64,000 bases of DNA from the NCBI GenBank assembly GCA_009911505.1, contig QXXL01000019.1:1-64000 (forward strand), in the 5' to 3' direction. Below the pieces are notes generated by a model. The model was not told the origin of the DNA and searched no databases. It worked only from the letters and a program-made list of their open reading frames with translations. Positions 34,126-43,385 of the stretch are shown piece after piece (positions within the stretch are counted from its first letter, which is position 1; every line of letters starts with the position of its first letter). The DNA is from Lachnospiraceae bacterium (lineage in GTDB: Bacteria; Bacillota; Clostridia; Lachnospirales; Lachnospiraceae). A program made the position numbers and the translations under genes.

Positions 34126-35427
34126 TTAACTATTTCTTTTTTTCTGCTCCAGCCCATAAAGGTAGTCATCCACGCCCTTCACATGCTCCGCCCAGTCGCC
34201 GTCCTCATCCGTATCCCAGGTCAGTGCCTTTGCGGGCAGGTCGATTTCCCGGCAGATCTCCGACAGCTTCCTGCATCCTCTCTGGATGTTCTGGCGCTTC
34301 ACATTCTTCTTCTCGCAGGGGATTTCCTTCCCCTCCCGGTATTTCCGGTAATTCTCGCAGTGGGCGCATTTCTCGTTGTAGTCCCCCCTGCAGGCAGTCT
34401 TCAGCAGCTTGTCCATGTCATAGGCTTCATAGACCGCTTCCGTCCCCATCAGCTTCATCGCCTGTAAGAATGGAGGAAGGTTCGCGTACTGGTTCGCCCC
34501 AGGCACGCACCCGAAGGTCCTGCCGGACAGGGCATGCGCAAGGTCGCCCTTCAGCGGCCCCTCCGTAACAAACAGGGTCTTTTCCCCCGCTCTCCCCGCC
34601 AGATGGACGGGGCTTCCGGAGGATGTACCCATGTGGAAGTTCGTACTGGAGAGCCAGATATACTTCCTGCCGTCATAAGGGTGGTCAAGGCGGATCTGCG
34701 CCCCGACGATCATGTGGTCCATGTTGCGTACTGGCACGAGAAAACCGGAGGACTTATTGGAGAAATGGATGGTCCATTCCCCATCTTTGTCCTGATAGAA
34801 TCCCGGCACGCCCTTTACGGTGCATCCCGCCTCCAGCAGTTTCTTTGTCAGCTTCTTGAAGCCAAAGACCGGTGTGCTCTTATAGCCGTTCTCCTCTATC
34901 TGCTGCTCCGTGAACCCGCGCCTTAAAAGATTCTGCCTGTGTGTGTCCGCAAGCACCAGCATGGAAAAGAACATGCTGTATGTCTTATGCCGTATCGCAT
35001 CCGGCGCTGGCGGGGCATTCTCTATCTCCGGCTCCTTGGGGGCGATCATCTTTTTCCTTACCTGGTAGGAAGGCGCCTGCTCATTCCTTCCAAGGGCATC
35101 CTTGATCTCCCTGCAGGCGGTCTGGTTGTCCATCCCATATATCTTCCCATACAGGGTGAGCATGCCACCGCTTTCCCCGCACCTGTTGCACTTGAATACA
35201 TTCTTTTTCAGGTTCAGGTTGAGCTTGCCTTTCGTCTCCCCGCAGAAAGGGCAGTCCGCATCCAGGCTCACTGTATTCTTATGCCTGATACGGAGGTTCA
35301 GGAGATATGCCACTTCCCTGATGGTAAAAGGAAAATCCTGGTACAAGGCCCTCCTCCTTTCCACAGCCTGGAACCAGGCTGCCTTTCCTATAAGGGCAGC
35401 GCATGGTACGCACTGCCCGTTGTCCAT
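34126..35427 (-). CDS. CHC2 zinc-finger primase-like protein
   Basis: The 433-aa product has a zinc finger with Cys59, Cys62, Cys80 and Cys83 (CPFCGETKGK... FKCNRCGESGG) as in DnaG-type primases. A Toprim-like region follows (LFVTEGPLKGDLAHAL, then VYEAYDMDKLLKTA) and a second Cys cluster (CRGDYNEKCAHCENYRKY). It resembles primases of plasmids and phages rather than cellular DnaG. It lies 5 nt after the annealing-protein gene in the long minus-strand operon, which supports a role in element replication. Confidence 0.85.
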   Translation of the reverse strand: MDNGQCVPCAALIGKAAWFQAVERRRALYQDFPFTIREVAYLLNLRIRHKNTVSLDADCPFCGETKGKLNLNLKKNVFKCNRCGESGGMLTLYGKIYGMDNQTACREIKDALGRNEQAPSYQVRKKMIAPKEPEIENAPPAPDAIRHKTYSMFFSMLVLADTHRQNLLRRGFTEQQIEENGYKSTPVFGFKKLTKKLLEAGCTVKGVPGFYQDKDGEWTIHFSNKSSGFLVPVRNMDHMIVGAQIRLDHPYDGRKYIWLSSTNFHMGTSSGSPVHLAGRAGEKTLFVTEGPLKGDLAHALSGRTFGCVPGANQYANLPPFLQAMKLMGTEAVYEAYDMDKLLKTACRGDYNEKCAHCENYRKYREGKEIPCEKKNVKRQNIQRGCRKLSEICREIDLPAKALTWDTDEDGDWAEHVKGVDDYLYGLEQKKRNS

Positions 35428-35432
35428 TATCC

Positions 35433-36659
35433 TTAACCTGCCTGCCCTAATGCTGCATCGAGCAGGAACTTTGCCGCCGCACGCAGGAGGTTATCGGGGC
35501 CGCCATAGGAGTCCGCATACCACTGCAGACTCGTGGGCTTCTCCACAGCCACCTGCCCCAGCGTCTTGCCTTTGTTGTATCCCATGGGGATGACCACTGC
35601 GGCTGCGCTGTCACGGTTTAACATGGAGTAGATCTGCTCCACGGGCATGTCCCTGCGGATCGTTCCTGCCGCCTGTGCATTGGTGCCTTTTGCAGATGCC
35701 GTATTCCCGGCTGCGTTCCCGGCTTTCATTGCTGCAGGGCGGCTGTTATCTGCGGCTGCCCTGCTTCCCTTTGCAGCCTGCTGAGCTGCCTGCCTGTTCT
35801 GCATGGCGGGCGGCATCCCCTGTACGGGCTGCTGCGTCTGTGCTGCTGGAGCCGTTCCCTGCGCTGCCTGTTTCGCTGCCGTGGGAGCTGTTCCCTGTGC
35901 TGCCTGTCTCGCTGCTGCGGGAGCCATTCCCTGCGCCGTCTGCCTTGCTGCTGTGGAGACTGTTCCCTGTGCTGCCTGTCTGGAAGCCGCCGGTGCTGCA
36001 CCTGCCTGCTGCATGGCGGGCGGCATTCCCATGACCTGCCCCACGTCTTCCGGCATGGGGATGTATTCCTCTATCCCGTACTGTCCGGGGAAAGCTTCCT
36101 CCTGGAGAATCTCACCGTCACCGGCTGCACCTTCCTGAAGGGCGGAATCCATGTATGTGCCTTCCGGCAGTGCGCCTCCCATCCCTGCGACCATCTGCGC
36201 ATCAAAAGGCGCTTCCGTCACTTCCGGGTCCATGTCCCCTTCCCTGTCGGCAAACTGCAGCCCGAAGCCTGCATCCGACAATGCCCTTCCGACGGCAGCC
36301 GTTTCCGCCAGCTCCACGAACTTGTTCCCGAACTGGCCGTCCGCAGACATGTATTTCTGTGCCAGCGCATTGGAGATGAAATTGTCCTCATGGTCATTGC
36401 GGTTTAAGTATACCCTCGCCTCCACGATGGCCACCTGCTCCGTCAGCTTCAGGATCTTCTTTACAATCTTCCCCTCCGGGTATCTTAAGCGGAACCAGAG
36501 CTTGCGGTAGGCAACGTCAAGGTAGTATTTCCCTGCCTGCCCCTCATTCTGGATCAGGCGCATGTACTTCCTGGGGTCAAAGCCCTCCACTCTGTTCAGG
36601 TTCCTGATCTCCGCCACCTCGTCATACATGCAGGCGCTGTTCATTGTCATCTCATTCAT
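35433..36659 (-). CDS. ERF-like single-strand annealing protein (putative)
   Basis: The 408-aa product (ATG 36659 after AAGGAGAG) has an N-terminal domain ending in FVELAETAAVGRALSDAGFGLQFAD, which resembles the AxT/S-AxGRAL-AGxG motif of phage ERF-type annealing proteins. A long Ala/Gln/Pro linker of 12-aa repeats follows, then a C-terminal domain (VIPMGYNKGKTLGQVAVEKPTSLQWYADSYGG). Together with the YqaJ-type exonuclease it would form a recombination pair. The family call rests on one motif and context. Confidence 0.6.
   Translation of the reverse strand: MNEMTMNSACMYDEVAEIRNLNRVEGFDPRKYMRLIQNEGQAGKYYLDVAYRKLWFRLRYPEGKIVKKILKLTEQVAIVEARVYLNRNDHEDNFISNALAQKYMSADGQFGNKFVELAETAAVGRALSDAGFGLQFADREGDMDPEVTEAPFDAQMVAGMGGALPEGTYMDSALQEGAAGDGEILQEEAFPGQYGIEEYIPMPEDVGQVMGMPPAMQQAGAAPAASRQAAQGTVSTAARQTAQGMAPAAARQAAQGTAPTAAKQAAQGTAPAAQTQQPVQGMPPAMQNRQAAQQAAKGSRAAADNSRPAAMKAGNAAGNTASAKGTNAQAAGTIRRDMPVEQIYSMLNRDSAAAVVIPMGYNKGKTLGQVAVEKPTSLQWYADSYGGPDNLLRAAAKFLLDAALGQAG
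35848..35991. repeat. Four 36-bp tandem repeats inside the annealing-protein gene
   Basis: The plus-strand word TTCCCTG recurs at 35855, 35891, 35927 and 35963, an exact 36-bp period. Each unit encodes 12 residues of the type QAAQGTAPTAAR. The repeats are in frame and vary, so they form a flexible linker, not a CRISPR array. Confidence 0.8.
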
Positions 36660-36759
36660 CTGTCTTCTCTCCTTCCTTTTTCTGGGAAAGGGCATATATA
36701 AATAAATACCCGCCTCCCCACATTTTCTTGAATTTTTTTATGGTTTCTTTCAGATTTCC

Positions 36760-37110
36760 TTACACAAGGTATCTGCACATGTAATTTTCAAAGCTGTCAT
36801 GATCGCTCCAGTCCGCCGTTTCAGCTTCTTCTTCTGCTACGACGTCCCACAGTTCCAGCAGGTCGTTGTCATACCCGGACGTATCCGCATCAAGCCCATG
36901 GTGCAGGCAGTATGCCGTCCACAGGCAGCGGAGCTGGTCCCTGCTGAGTTCCTCATCGAAACAGCCCTGTCTGGCAAACTCCTTCAGATAATCCATCTCA
37001 GCCTTCCGGCTGACCTTACCCTGGAGGGATTCGATGATCCCTGCGGCGGCATGATAACCGTCCCGCCGCAGTATGCCTAACTGGAACTGGATGTCTGCTT
37101 CATTTTTCAT
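36760..37110 (-). CDS. Hypothetical acidic protein
   Basis: The 116-aa product (MKNEADIQFQLGILRRDGYHAAAGIIESLQGKV..., ending DSFENYMCRYLV) is helical and acidic. ATG 37110 follows AGGAGCC. I recognise no family. It lies within the DNA-metabolism operon between the methylase-like and annealing-protein genes. Confidence 0.65.
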   Translation of the reverse strand: MKNEADIQFQLGILRRDGYHAAAGIIESLQGKVSRKAEMDYLKEFARQGCFDEELSRDQLRCLWTAYCLHHGLDADTSGYDNDLLELWDVVAEEEAETADWSDHDSFENYMCRYLV

Positions 37111-37143
37111 TTCTGGCTCCTTTCATCTGTGCCTGCCGGAATC

Positions 37144-37986
37144 TTATGACGCCTGTTCCATGCACAGCATGAGCTGGCCGTCTGCGCCTTCCAGCAGTTC
37201 CATGTTCCCGGACAGCCTGATCATGGTCCTTTCCATGCTGCCGCCGGTGGTTTCTATTCCATCTGCTGTTTCCCTTCCATCCGCTGTTTCCCTTCCTGCC
37301 TTCCCCGGCATAAAACGCCACTGGTTCAGGTGGTAGAACAGGGTACACCATACCTCGTTGTCCGGATGGGGGAACGGCTTTGCAAGGCTGTCACCGACAG
37401 CTACGATGGCAGGGCATCCCAGAAGGGATAACTGTATGTAGCACATCATGGCTGCCGTGCGGTCAATATCCTGCGCAATGAACAGCACCTGCTTCTGGTA
37501 ATTGATGCCGTGCTTCTTTGCCACGTTTGCAAAGGCAATGAGCATGGCCCCTGCACCGCAGGCCGGGTCATTCACGCTGATATAGCCCTTTTCCTCCATC
37601 TGCGTTTCTTTCCCGTCCCCTGCAAACTGCAGTTCGGACATGAAATGGCAGATATGGTAGGGCGTAAAGAACTGCCCTTTCTGTTCCTGCTGCAGGTTCA
37701 GGTAATGGTACAGGCTGCCCAGGAAATCCTGCTCCGGGTTCTCCTCCAGCGCCAGCACCACAAGCCCCAGCATCTTCGGGAATGCCTCCTGGTCCTCCTT
37801 CTGATAGCTGTTCATGATGGAGAGGTAGCGCTTCTCCCGTTCGTCATTTTCCGGTCCGGGCATCACATTTGCCAGGGACAGCGCTGACAGGCTCAGGAAA
37901 TCATTCCATACCTGCCATCTGGAGTAACGGAAAGCAAACTTATCCATCAGGGTACAGAACTCCTTTTTGTAATCCTTTTTCTCCAT
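37144..37986 (-). CDS. N6-adenine DNA methylase-like protein lacking the NPPY motif
   Basis: The 280-aa product resembles the core of HsdM-type methylases: GQFFTPYHICHFM, then the AdoMet motif NDPACGAGAMLIAFANV (about residue 134) and FIAQDIDRTAAMMCYIQLSLLG. After GDSLAKPFPHPDNEVW the protein ends in a short repeat tail (GRETAD units) where the catalytic NPPF/NPPY would be expected. It is therefore probably an AdoMet binder without normal base-methylating activity, or a truncated gene. It is a member of the minus-strand element operon. Confidence 0.75.
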   Translation of the reverse strand: MEKKDYKKEFCTLMDKFAFRYSRWQVWNDFLSLSALSLANVMPGPENDEREKRYLSIMNSYQKEDQEAFPKMLGLVVLALEENPEQDFLGSLYHYLNLQQEQKGQFFTPYHICHFMSELQFAGDGKETQMEEKGYISVNDPACGAGAMLIAFANVAKKHGINYQKQVLFIAQDIDRTAAMMCYIQLSLLGCPAIVAVGDSLAKPFPHPDNEVWCTLFYHLNQWRFMPGKAGRETADGRETADGIETTGGSMERTMIRLSGNMELLEGADGQLMLCMEQAS

Positions 37987-37997
37987 ACCGCAGCCCC

Positions 37998-38468
37998 CTA
38001 TCCGGCAAGCTGGCTGACACGGATCTCAAAATCTGTATCCATGCTGCCTTCCCTTACGATGATGCTGTCCTTTCCGCCGCCCATGACCTTCAGCCCGTTC
38101 ATTGCAGCGGCGTCTTCGATATTGGAAAGAATCCTTTCCTTCTCCATAAATCCATCCTGGCAGTTACAGCTCCTGCAGCCGCACTCGGAAAGCGTGCAGC
38201 GGTACTGCCGCCCGGATTCCGGCGTGGATATGTACGGGCTGCATACAGCGTGGCCGTATCCCTTTAAGATGGATACGGTGCTGTCGAATACTTTTCTGAG
38301 GATCTCAATGTCCCAGGGGAACCTTTCCTTCGCCTGGTCCACATTCAGTTCCAGGAGCTGCATCAGGTACCAGTAGGTCTGCGTATCTATCCAGTCGCCC
38401 CTTTCCACCATGCGCTGGGTCATTTCCACTTCCTCTATTTCTTCTGTCCTTTTCTCCATATCTTCCAT
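37998..38468 (-). CDS. Hypothetical protein with a Cys cluster
   Basis: The 156-aa product has an acidic N-terminus (KRTEEIEEVEMTQRMVERGDW), a helical middle and a cysteine cluster (CTLSECGCRSCNCQ) that could bind a metal. ATG 38468 follows AAAGGAG. I recognise no family. It lies between the helicase and methylase-like genes. Confidence 0.65.
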   Translation of the reverse strand: MEDMEKRTEEIEEVEMTQRMVERGDWIDTQTYWYLMQLLELNVDQAKERFPWDIEILRKVFDSTVSILKGYGHAVCSPYISTPESGRQYRCTLSECGCRSCNCQDGFMEKERILSNIEDAAAMNGLKVMGGGKDSIIVREGSMDTDFEIRVSQLAG

Positions 38469-38519
38469 TTTCTCTGCTCCTTTCAAATCTTCCATGTCTG
38501 GGATGGCCAGACATGCCTC

Positions 38520-40766
38520 TCATAAGTTGATCGCTTCCTGGCGGTATCCGCCGCTTTCAGGCTGCTTCCCTTTTTCCTCCAGTAACCGGTTGTATTCTTT
38601 TATGACGCGCTCCCCAAGGCGGGTGTTGCGCCTGTCGCACTCCGTATTGTGGATGGCGGTACAGACAGCCCGCTTGCTGCCGATGATGGCGACCTGTACG
38701 CCTGCCCTCGTTACTGCGGTGTAGAAGATGTTCCGCCGCAGCATCTTATAGAACATGGGCAGCCATGGCAGGATCACCATCGGGTACTCGCTCCCCTGGC
38801 TCTTGTGGACCGTCGTTGCATAGGCGTGTTCCACCATCTCCAGTTCCTCGCTTCCGTATTCCACACGGCGTCCGTCCGAAAACTCCAGTTCCGCAAGCTC
38901 AGAGCCGTTCTCGTCCACATAGATATTTTTTATGTATCCGATGTCGCCGTTGCTGATCTGGTCCTTGTTCTTGTTGTGGATGATCCGGTCGCCCAGACGG
39001 AAGGTGCGTTTCCCGGAACGGATCTCCGGCTTTCCCTCCTCTTTCGGATTCACCATCTCCCATAACCTTTCATTCAGTGCGTTCACGCTGGCCTCCCCCG
39101 TCCTGCGGTAGGGCGTCAGCACCTGCACCTTGTCCATGCCGAACGCGTCCACGCTGGCACGGTACAGCTCCTGCACCTTGCCCGCAGCCTCCTCTGCGCT
39201 CTTTGCAGGGATAAAGGCAAAGCCTGCGCCATAATCCAGGGCTGCGTCATCTTCCTGCATCCGCTTCGCATTGGCAATGATGCGGCTTCCCTCTGCCTGG
39301 CGGAAGATCGTGTCAAGCACCGTCACCGGGATGACGCCGCACTGCACCAGCTCACGGAACACATTTCCAGGGCCTACGCTGGGGAGCTGGTCCACATCCC
39401 CTACCAGCACCAGGCGGCTCCCCGTCCGGATATGGTCAAAAAAGATGTGCGACAGCCTCATGTCGGACATGGTGAACTCGTCCGCGATGATAAAATCCGC
39501 CTCCAGCATGCCTTCCATTTCCTCGCTGTCCTCGTCGCTGGTCAGCCCCAGGGCGCTGTGCATGGTCATGGCCTCCTGCCGTCCCGTACTCTCCGCCATC
39601 CTGCGGCTCGCCCTTCCCGTGGGCGCTGTCAGCAGCACGCTGCCGCCGCCCAGCTTCCCATTGACATAGAGCAGCACTTTCTGCACCGTGGTCTTTCCTG
39701 TCCCCGGGCCGCCGGTGATGATGCTGACCGGATAGCGGAACGCCTTCCTGACGCCCTCCTCCTGCTTCGGGGAAAGGCTGATGCCCAGTTCTTTCTGCGC
39801 TTCCGCTAAAAGGAAGGTGATATCCTGTTCCTCCTGCTCCGCCAGGAGCAGTGACACCAGCTTTTTTGCTGCCCCGCACTCATACCCATACATATTCGCA
39901 GGGTAAAGCGCGCCGCTTTCATAATACATCTGTTTTTCCTTTACAAGCTGATAGAGCACCTTGTAGACCGCCATTTCCGTGACAGCCTCCCTGTCATAGC
40001 CGACATTGAGCTGCTCATACACTTTCTTTTGGAACTTCTGCTTATCCTGATATAAATGCCCCTCCTGCATATCCTGTTCCATGCAGTACCAGATGCAGCC
40101 TTCTATGCGCATGGGGTCATCCGGCTTTCCCTTGTTTGCTTTTGCTATCTCATCCACGGTCAAAAAGCCGAAGCCGCTGATCCTGCACAGCGCGAAAGGC
40201 TGGTTCTTCACCGTATCCAGCGCGTCATTCCCAAATTCCTCATAGATCTTCTGTATCTTTTTGGGCGTCACCTTGAAAGGCGTCAGGTATGCCGCAAGGT
40301 CGCGCATGGCATGGCTCCCCTGATAGGATAAGAGGATGGCATCCAGCTTCTTGCGGGTGATGCCTTTGATTTCCAGCAGGCTGTCTGGGTAATGGTCCAG
40401 CACGTCAAATGTCCTTGTGCCGAATTTTTCCACGATCAGCTCCGCCGTCCTCGGCCCGATTCCTTTTATCATGCCGGAAGACAGGTATCCTTTTATCCCT
40501 TCCTTTGTCTGGGGCAGGATCTCCTCATAGCTTTCCACCTGCAGCTGCAGGCCGTACTTATTCTTTACCCATTTCCCCATAAGGTCGGCTTCTGTCCTGT
40601 CCGTGTCCGGCAGTCCGGTGCCCGTTGCCGTGAACCGAGCGCCTTTTCCTTTATAGCGGACATCCTTTGCCGCTTCCGGCACGTCCGCATCTTCCGTATG
40701 GTACACGAAGATACAGAACCCGTTGTCTTTGTTATGGAATATCTCTTTTACAAACTTGCACCTCAT
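38520..40766 (-). CDS. RecD2-type SF1 DNA helicase
   Basis: The 748-aa product has an N-terminal OB/HhH part (GMIKGIGPRTAELIVEKFGTRTFDVLDHYPDSLLEIKGI), Walker A GGPGTGKTT (about residue 350), motif II ADFIIADEFTMSD, motif III VGDVDQLPSVGPG and the C-terminal UvrD_C_2 motif YATTVHKSQGSEYP. This is the RecD2/TraA-like layout, a 5'-3' helicase. It overlaps the upstream gene by 4 nt. It would unwind element DNA for replication or recombination. Confidence 0.94.
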   Translation of the reverse strand: MRCKFVKEIFHNKDNGFCIFVYHTEDADVPEAAKDVRYKGKGARFTATGTGLPDTDRTEADLMGKWVKNKYGLQLQVESYEEILPQTKEGIKGYLSSGMIKGIGPRTAELIVEKFGTRTFDVLDHYPDSLLEIKGITRKKLDAILLSYQGSHAMRDLAAYLTPFKVTPKKIQKIYEEFGNDALDTVKNQPFALCRISGFGFLTVDEIAKANKGKPDDPMRIEGCIWYCMEQDMQEGHLYQDKQKFQKKVYEQLNVGYDREAVTEMAVYKVLYQLVKEKQMYYESGALYPANMYGYECGAAKKLVSLLLAEQEEQDITFLLAEAQKELGISLSPKQEEGVRKAFRYPVSIITGGPGTGKTTVQKVLLYVNGKLGGGSVLLTAPTGRASRRMAESTGRQEAMTMHSALGLTSDEDSEEMEGMLEADFIIADEFTMSDMRLSHIFFDHIRTGSRLVLVGDVDQLPSVGPGNVFRELVQCGVIPVTVLDTIFRQAEGSRIIANAKRMQEDDAALDYGAGFAFIPAKSAEEAAGKVQELYRASVDAFGMDKVQVLTPYRRTGEASVNALNERLWEMVNPKEEGKPEIRSGKRTFRLGDRIIHNKNKDQISNGDIGYIKNIYVDENGSELAELEFSDGRRVEYGSEELEMVEHAYATTVHKSQGSEYPMVILPWLPMFYKMLRRNIFYTAVTRAGVQVAIIGSKRAVCTAIHNTECDRRNTRLGERVIKEYNRLLEEKGKQPESGGYRQEAINL

Positions 40767-41797
40767 CTGTCCTCTCCTTTCTGTGCCCTTTCTTCCTCCC
40801 AGTCATACAGCAGGAGGTCATAGCTGGAAGTACGGACAGCTTTCCCGCTTCTCCGGAAGCGGTAGTTCCGGAAAGTGAATCCCGTAGGCTTATGGGTATA
40901 CCGTACCGCAAGGACCTGGTATTCCATGCCCAGCCAGGATGCCTTCCCTACGGCTTCTTCCGTCTCCTCACCGAAGTTCAGGGCATAAAGCCAGTTGTCA
41001 CGGGTGCTGTGGGGGCCGGCATATGTCTCCCCTCCCGGAAGGGAGAGGAGCTTCTCCTTCATGGCATGGTAGTCCTTCAGCCCCGGATGTGCCGCCAGGG
41101 TATCTGCCGCCAGTGCCTTTTCAAACTCGCAGAACGGCATGAAAGGGCTTTTTCCCGGAAAATCCCCGTTCCCGTCAAGGCAGCGGACCTCACCTCCGGC
41201 AATGACCTCAAAGATGATGTCCGCCCTGACCGTGCAGTCATTCTCACAGCAGTTCCCTGCAGGCGAGGCCGTGTACCAGGTCCCGTCTGCCATGGAGCGG
41301 TTGAAGTAGCGCTCCGGCCCTTCTGTGGTGCAGAATGTGTCCCTGCACAGGCCGGACTCTTCCATATGGAGCGCCACCCTGATGCGTTCCCGTGCATCTT
41401 CCTGTTTCCTGTCCGGGAACGCTGTCCCCGGGATTTCCTTTATCTCTGCAAGCATGGCGCCTTCTTCCTGCTCCAGCAGGGCATAGGCGGGGATATGCAG
41501 TTCCCCCGCCATCTCTATTTCGCCCCGCATCCCGCTGCTGATCCGGCTGCCGCACACAATGATGGCTCTGCTCAGCCTCAGAATGGAAAGTCCAAAAGCA
41601 AGCCCTGCTTCCCTCTCCTCTGGGATGTTGTCATCCAGGTATTCCGGAAGGAAGCTGTGGGGCGCTATCGCCCTGCATCCGAATGTCCCGGATACAAGGC
41701 GTGCATAATGCGCCGCTTTCTCCATGTTCTGCCGTATCCCCTCTTTGGTCGGTGCCGATAAGGGCGAACAGATATATACAATGTCGTTTTCCTTCAT
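40763..41797 (-). CDS. Two-domain protein with an N-terminal DUF7768/DUF4406-like domain
   Basis: The first 125 residues (IVYICSPLSAPTKEGIRQNMEKAAHYARLV, IAPHSFLPEYLDDNIPEERE, CGSRISSGMRGEIEMA) match a nucleoside 2-deoxyribosyltransferase-like fold often found in phage and plasmid genes. The remaining 220 residues have no family I know and include clustered cysteines (GNCCENDCTV). It overlaps the exonuclease stop by 1 nt and the helicase start by 4 nt. A nucleotide- or base-processing role is inferred only for the first domain. Confidence 0.7.
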   Translation of the reverse strand: MKENDIVYICSPLSAPTKEGIRQNMEKAAHYARLVSGTFGCRAIAPHSFLPEYLDDNIPEEREAGLAFGLSILRLSRAIIVCGSRISSGMRGEIEMAGELHIPAYALLEQEEGAMLAEIKEIPGTAFPDRKQEDARERIRVALHMEESGLCRDTFCTTEGPERYFNRSMADGTWYTASPAGNCCENDCTVRADIIFEVIAGGEVRCLDGNGDFPGKSPFMPFCEFEKALAADTLAAHPGLKDYHAMKEKLLSLPGGETYAGPHSTRDNWLYALNFGEETEEAVGKASWLGMEYQVLAVRYTHKPTGFTFRNYRFRRSGKAVRTSSYDLLLYDWEEERAQKGEDR

Positions 41798-42837
41798 TAA
41801 GCCGCTCCTTTCACTTTGACGGAGAACCTCCTGCTCTCCGTGGTATTCACATAGTCGTCATAGACATCCGGGTGCTGCACCTTCAGGCGCTCCAGCCCCT
41901 TTTTGTCGATGCCCGTGCGGTAGGCGGGATTATAGGAGACCACATATTCCTCACTGCCGGCCCTTAAAACGCCGGTGCAGCTTGTCCCCATCTTCTCCAC
42001 GATTTCCGCATAGGTTTCCTTCATCTTTTCATCCAGTTTCTTTGCCTCGCCTTCATGCTGTGCTTTCTGCTCTTTCAGTTCCATGTACCGCCTGATGCTG
42101 GCAAGATATTTCCGGTCAAGCCTCACCTGCTCCGCGTCCTTGTCGGCAGGCCCGCAGTGTTTCCGTATGCTCTCCAGCACAAGGTCTGGCTTTTCGGTAT
42201 AAGGCGGCTCCACGGCTTTCCCCACGTTCTCCTTCCAGAAGAATTCCTCCTCCGCGATCAGGTCCTCCTCAATATCCAGGTCACGCTCCATATAGCGGAT
42301 GAAGAATTCATTCTCGTTGTTCCCATACAGGCAGGCGAAGTACATCCTGTCGATGTTCATGACTGCCATGTAGTGCCTGCCCTGGTATTCATAATTGACC
42401 GGGGTTGAGTCGTTCGCCCACTTATTCTGGCAGTTATAGTTGGTGGTCTTGCACTCAAGGATGCCTTTGCTGCCGTCGGGGAAGTCTATAAAGAAATCCA
42501 CGTCTGCAAGCATGAACGGGTAGAGCGGGTGGCGGAACATCTTCCGGACAGGGTACACCTTCAGGCCTGTCTTTCTGGAGAATATCTCCGCAACAAGGTC
42601 CTCCAGCCTGTGCCCCACTTCCTTTGCCACCCAGTTGTCTTCCTCCTCATCCATGACCGCCTGTATGCCCAGCTTGTCATAGTACAGGTCACGCTTCGTA
42701 CAAAACGGCGACATTCCCATGACAGCTGCGGCGTCGCTCCCGCCAATCCCTTTGCGGCGGTAGGAGAGCCAGTCCTCCCTGCTTAAGTTTTCCGTGTCTA
42801 CGAACACCTCTGCCTTATAATTCATATCCAGTCCCAT
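41797..42837 (-). CDS. YqaJ-type phage exonuclease
   Basis: The 346-aa product has the YqaJ/lambda-exonuclease core: WLSYRRKGIGGSDAAAVMGMSPF, the acidic LADVDFFIDFPDGSKGILECKTTN with the D-x(n)-E-x-K active site, and YQGRHYMAVMNID. A coiled C-terminal region follows. ATG 42837 (MGLDMNY) follows GTGAGGA. It digests one strand of duplex DNA and should partner the ERF-like annealing protein. Confidence 0.92.
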   Translation of the reverse strand: MGLDMNYKAEVFVDTENLSREDWLSYRRKGIGGSDAAAVMGMSPFCTKRDLYYDKLGIQAVMDEEEDNWVAKEVGHRLEDLVAEIFSRKTGLKVYPVRKMFRHPLYPFMLADVDFFIDFPDGSKGILECKTTNYNCQNKWANDSTPVNYEYQGRHYMAVMNIDRMYFACLYGNNENEFFIRYMERDLDIEEDLIAEEEFFWKENVGKAVEPPYTEKPDLVLESIRKHCGPADKDAEQVRLDRKYLASIRRYMELKEQKAQHEGEAKKLDEKMKETYAEIVEKMGTSCTGVLRAGSEEYVVSYNPAYRTGIDKKGLERLKVQHPDVYDDYVNTTESRRFSVKVKGAA

Positions 42838-42926
42838 TCTTTTCCTCACTTTCTGCCGTTTGCTGCGGCTGCATGCTGCGGACAGAAAAAGAGAAGGTCT
42901 TATCCCTTCTCTCCCTGTCCTTATTG

Positions 42927-43370
42927 CTATTCTGTTTTTTTGTTTTCTACGGTAGGCTGCTGCTCTGTTTTCTGCTGCGCTCTGCGCCTGGCGGAAAGGA
43001 CAAGGGCATCTTCACCGATCCCGGCGTCTGCCTTTGGCTTCCTGCCTGCCCTTTTCCGGCACTTCTCAATGGCCGCAGCCCGGTCATAGCAGATCTTCTC
43101 CTGTAAGTCTGCAGTGATCTTCCGGCACCTGTCGCGCATGCGCTCATACTGGAGCGCCCCGCAGAATCCCAGTTCCTCCCTGTCCGTCTGCAGGAACTCG
43201 TCCAGCATGTCCGCGTAATCCGCAAGGACGTTGCATATGACGGTCAGGTCCCCCTGGCAGCTTTCTATGGTCTTTTCCTGCATCCTGTCCACATCATAAT
43301 AATGGATGGGGACTGCAGCCGTCCCGCTGCACGCACCCTGCTCCATGATCTCCACGGAATCCTTTACCAT
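42927..43370 (-). CDS. Hypothetical helical protein
   Basis: The 147-aa product (MVKDSVEIMEQGACSG..., ADYADMLDEFLQTDREELGFCGALQYERMRDRCRKI) is helical with a basic disordered end (KCRKRAGRKPKADAG). ATG 43370 follows AAGGAGG. No family is recognised. It sits between the first gene of the operon and the exonuclease gene. Confidence 0.65.
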   Translation of the reverse strand: MVKDSVEIMEQGACSGTAAVPIHYYDVDRMQEKTIESCQGDLTVICNVLADYADMLDEFLQTDREELGFCGALQYERMRDRCRKITADLQEKICYDRAAAIEKCRKRAGRKPKADAGIGEDALVLSARRRAQQKTEQQPTVENKKTE

Positions 43371-43385
43371 GGGACATCCTCCTTT

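Noticed and set aside
35803-36138. Repeat tract that could look like a CRISPR array
   Set aside because: The 36-bp units are contiguous with no spacers, vary in sequence and encode an in-frame 12-aa linker on the minus strand.
40667-41761. Long plus-strand frame of 364 codons
   Set aside because: It is antisense to the well-supported genes at 38520-40766 and 40763-41797, with Pro/Arg/Cys-rich composition typical of a shadow frame in GC-rich DNA.
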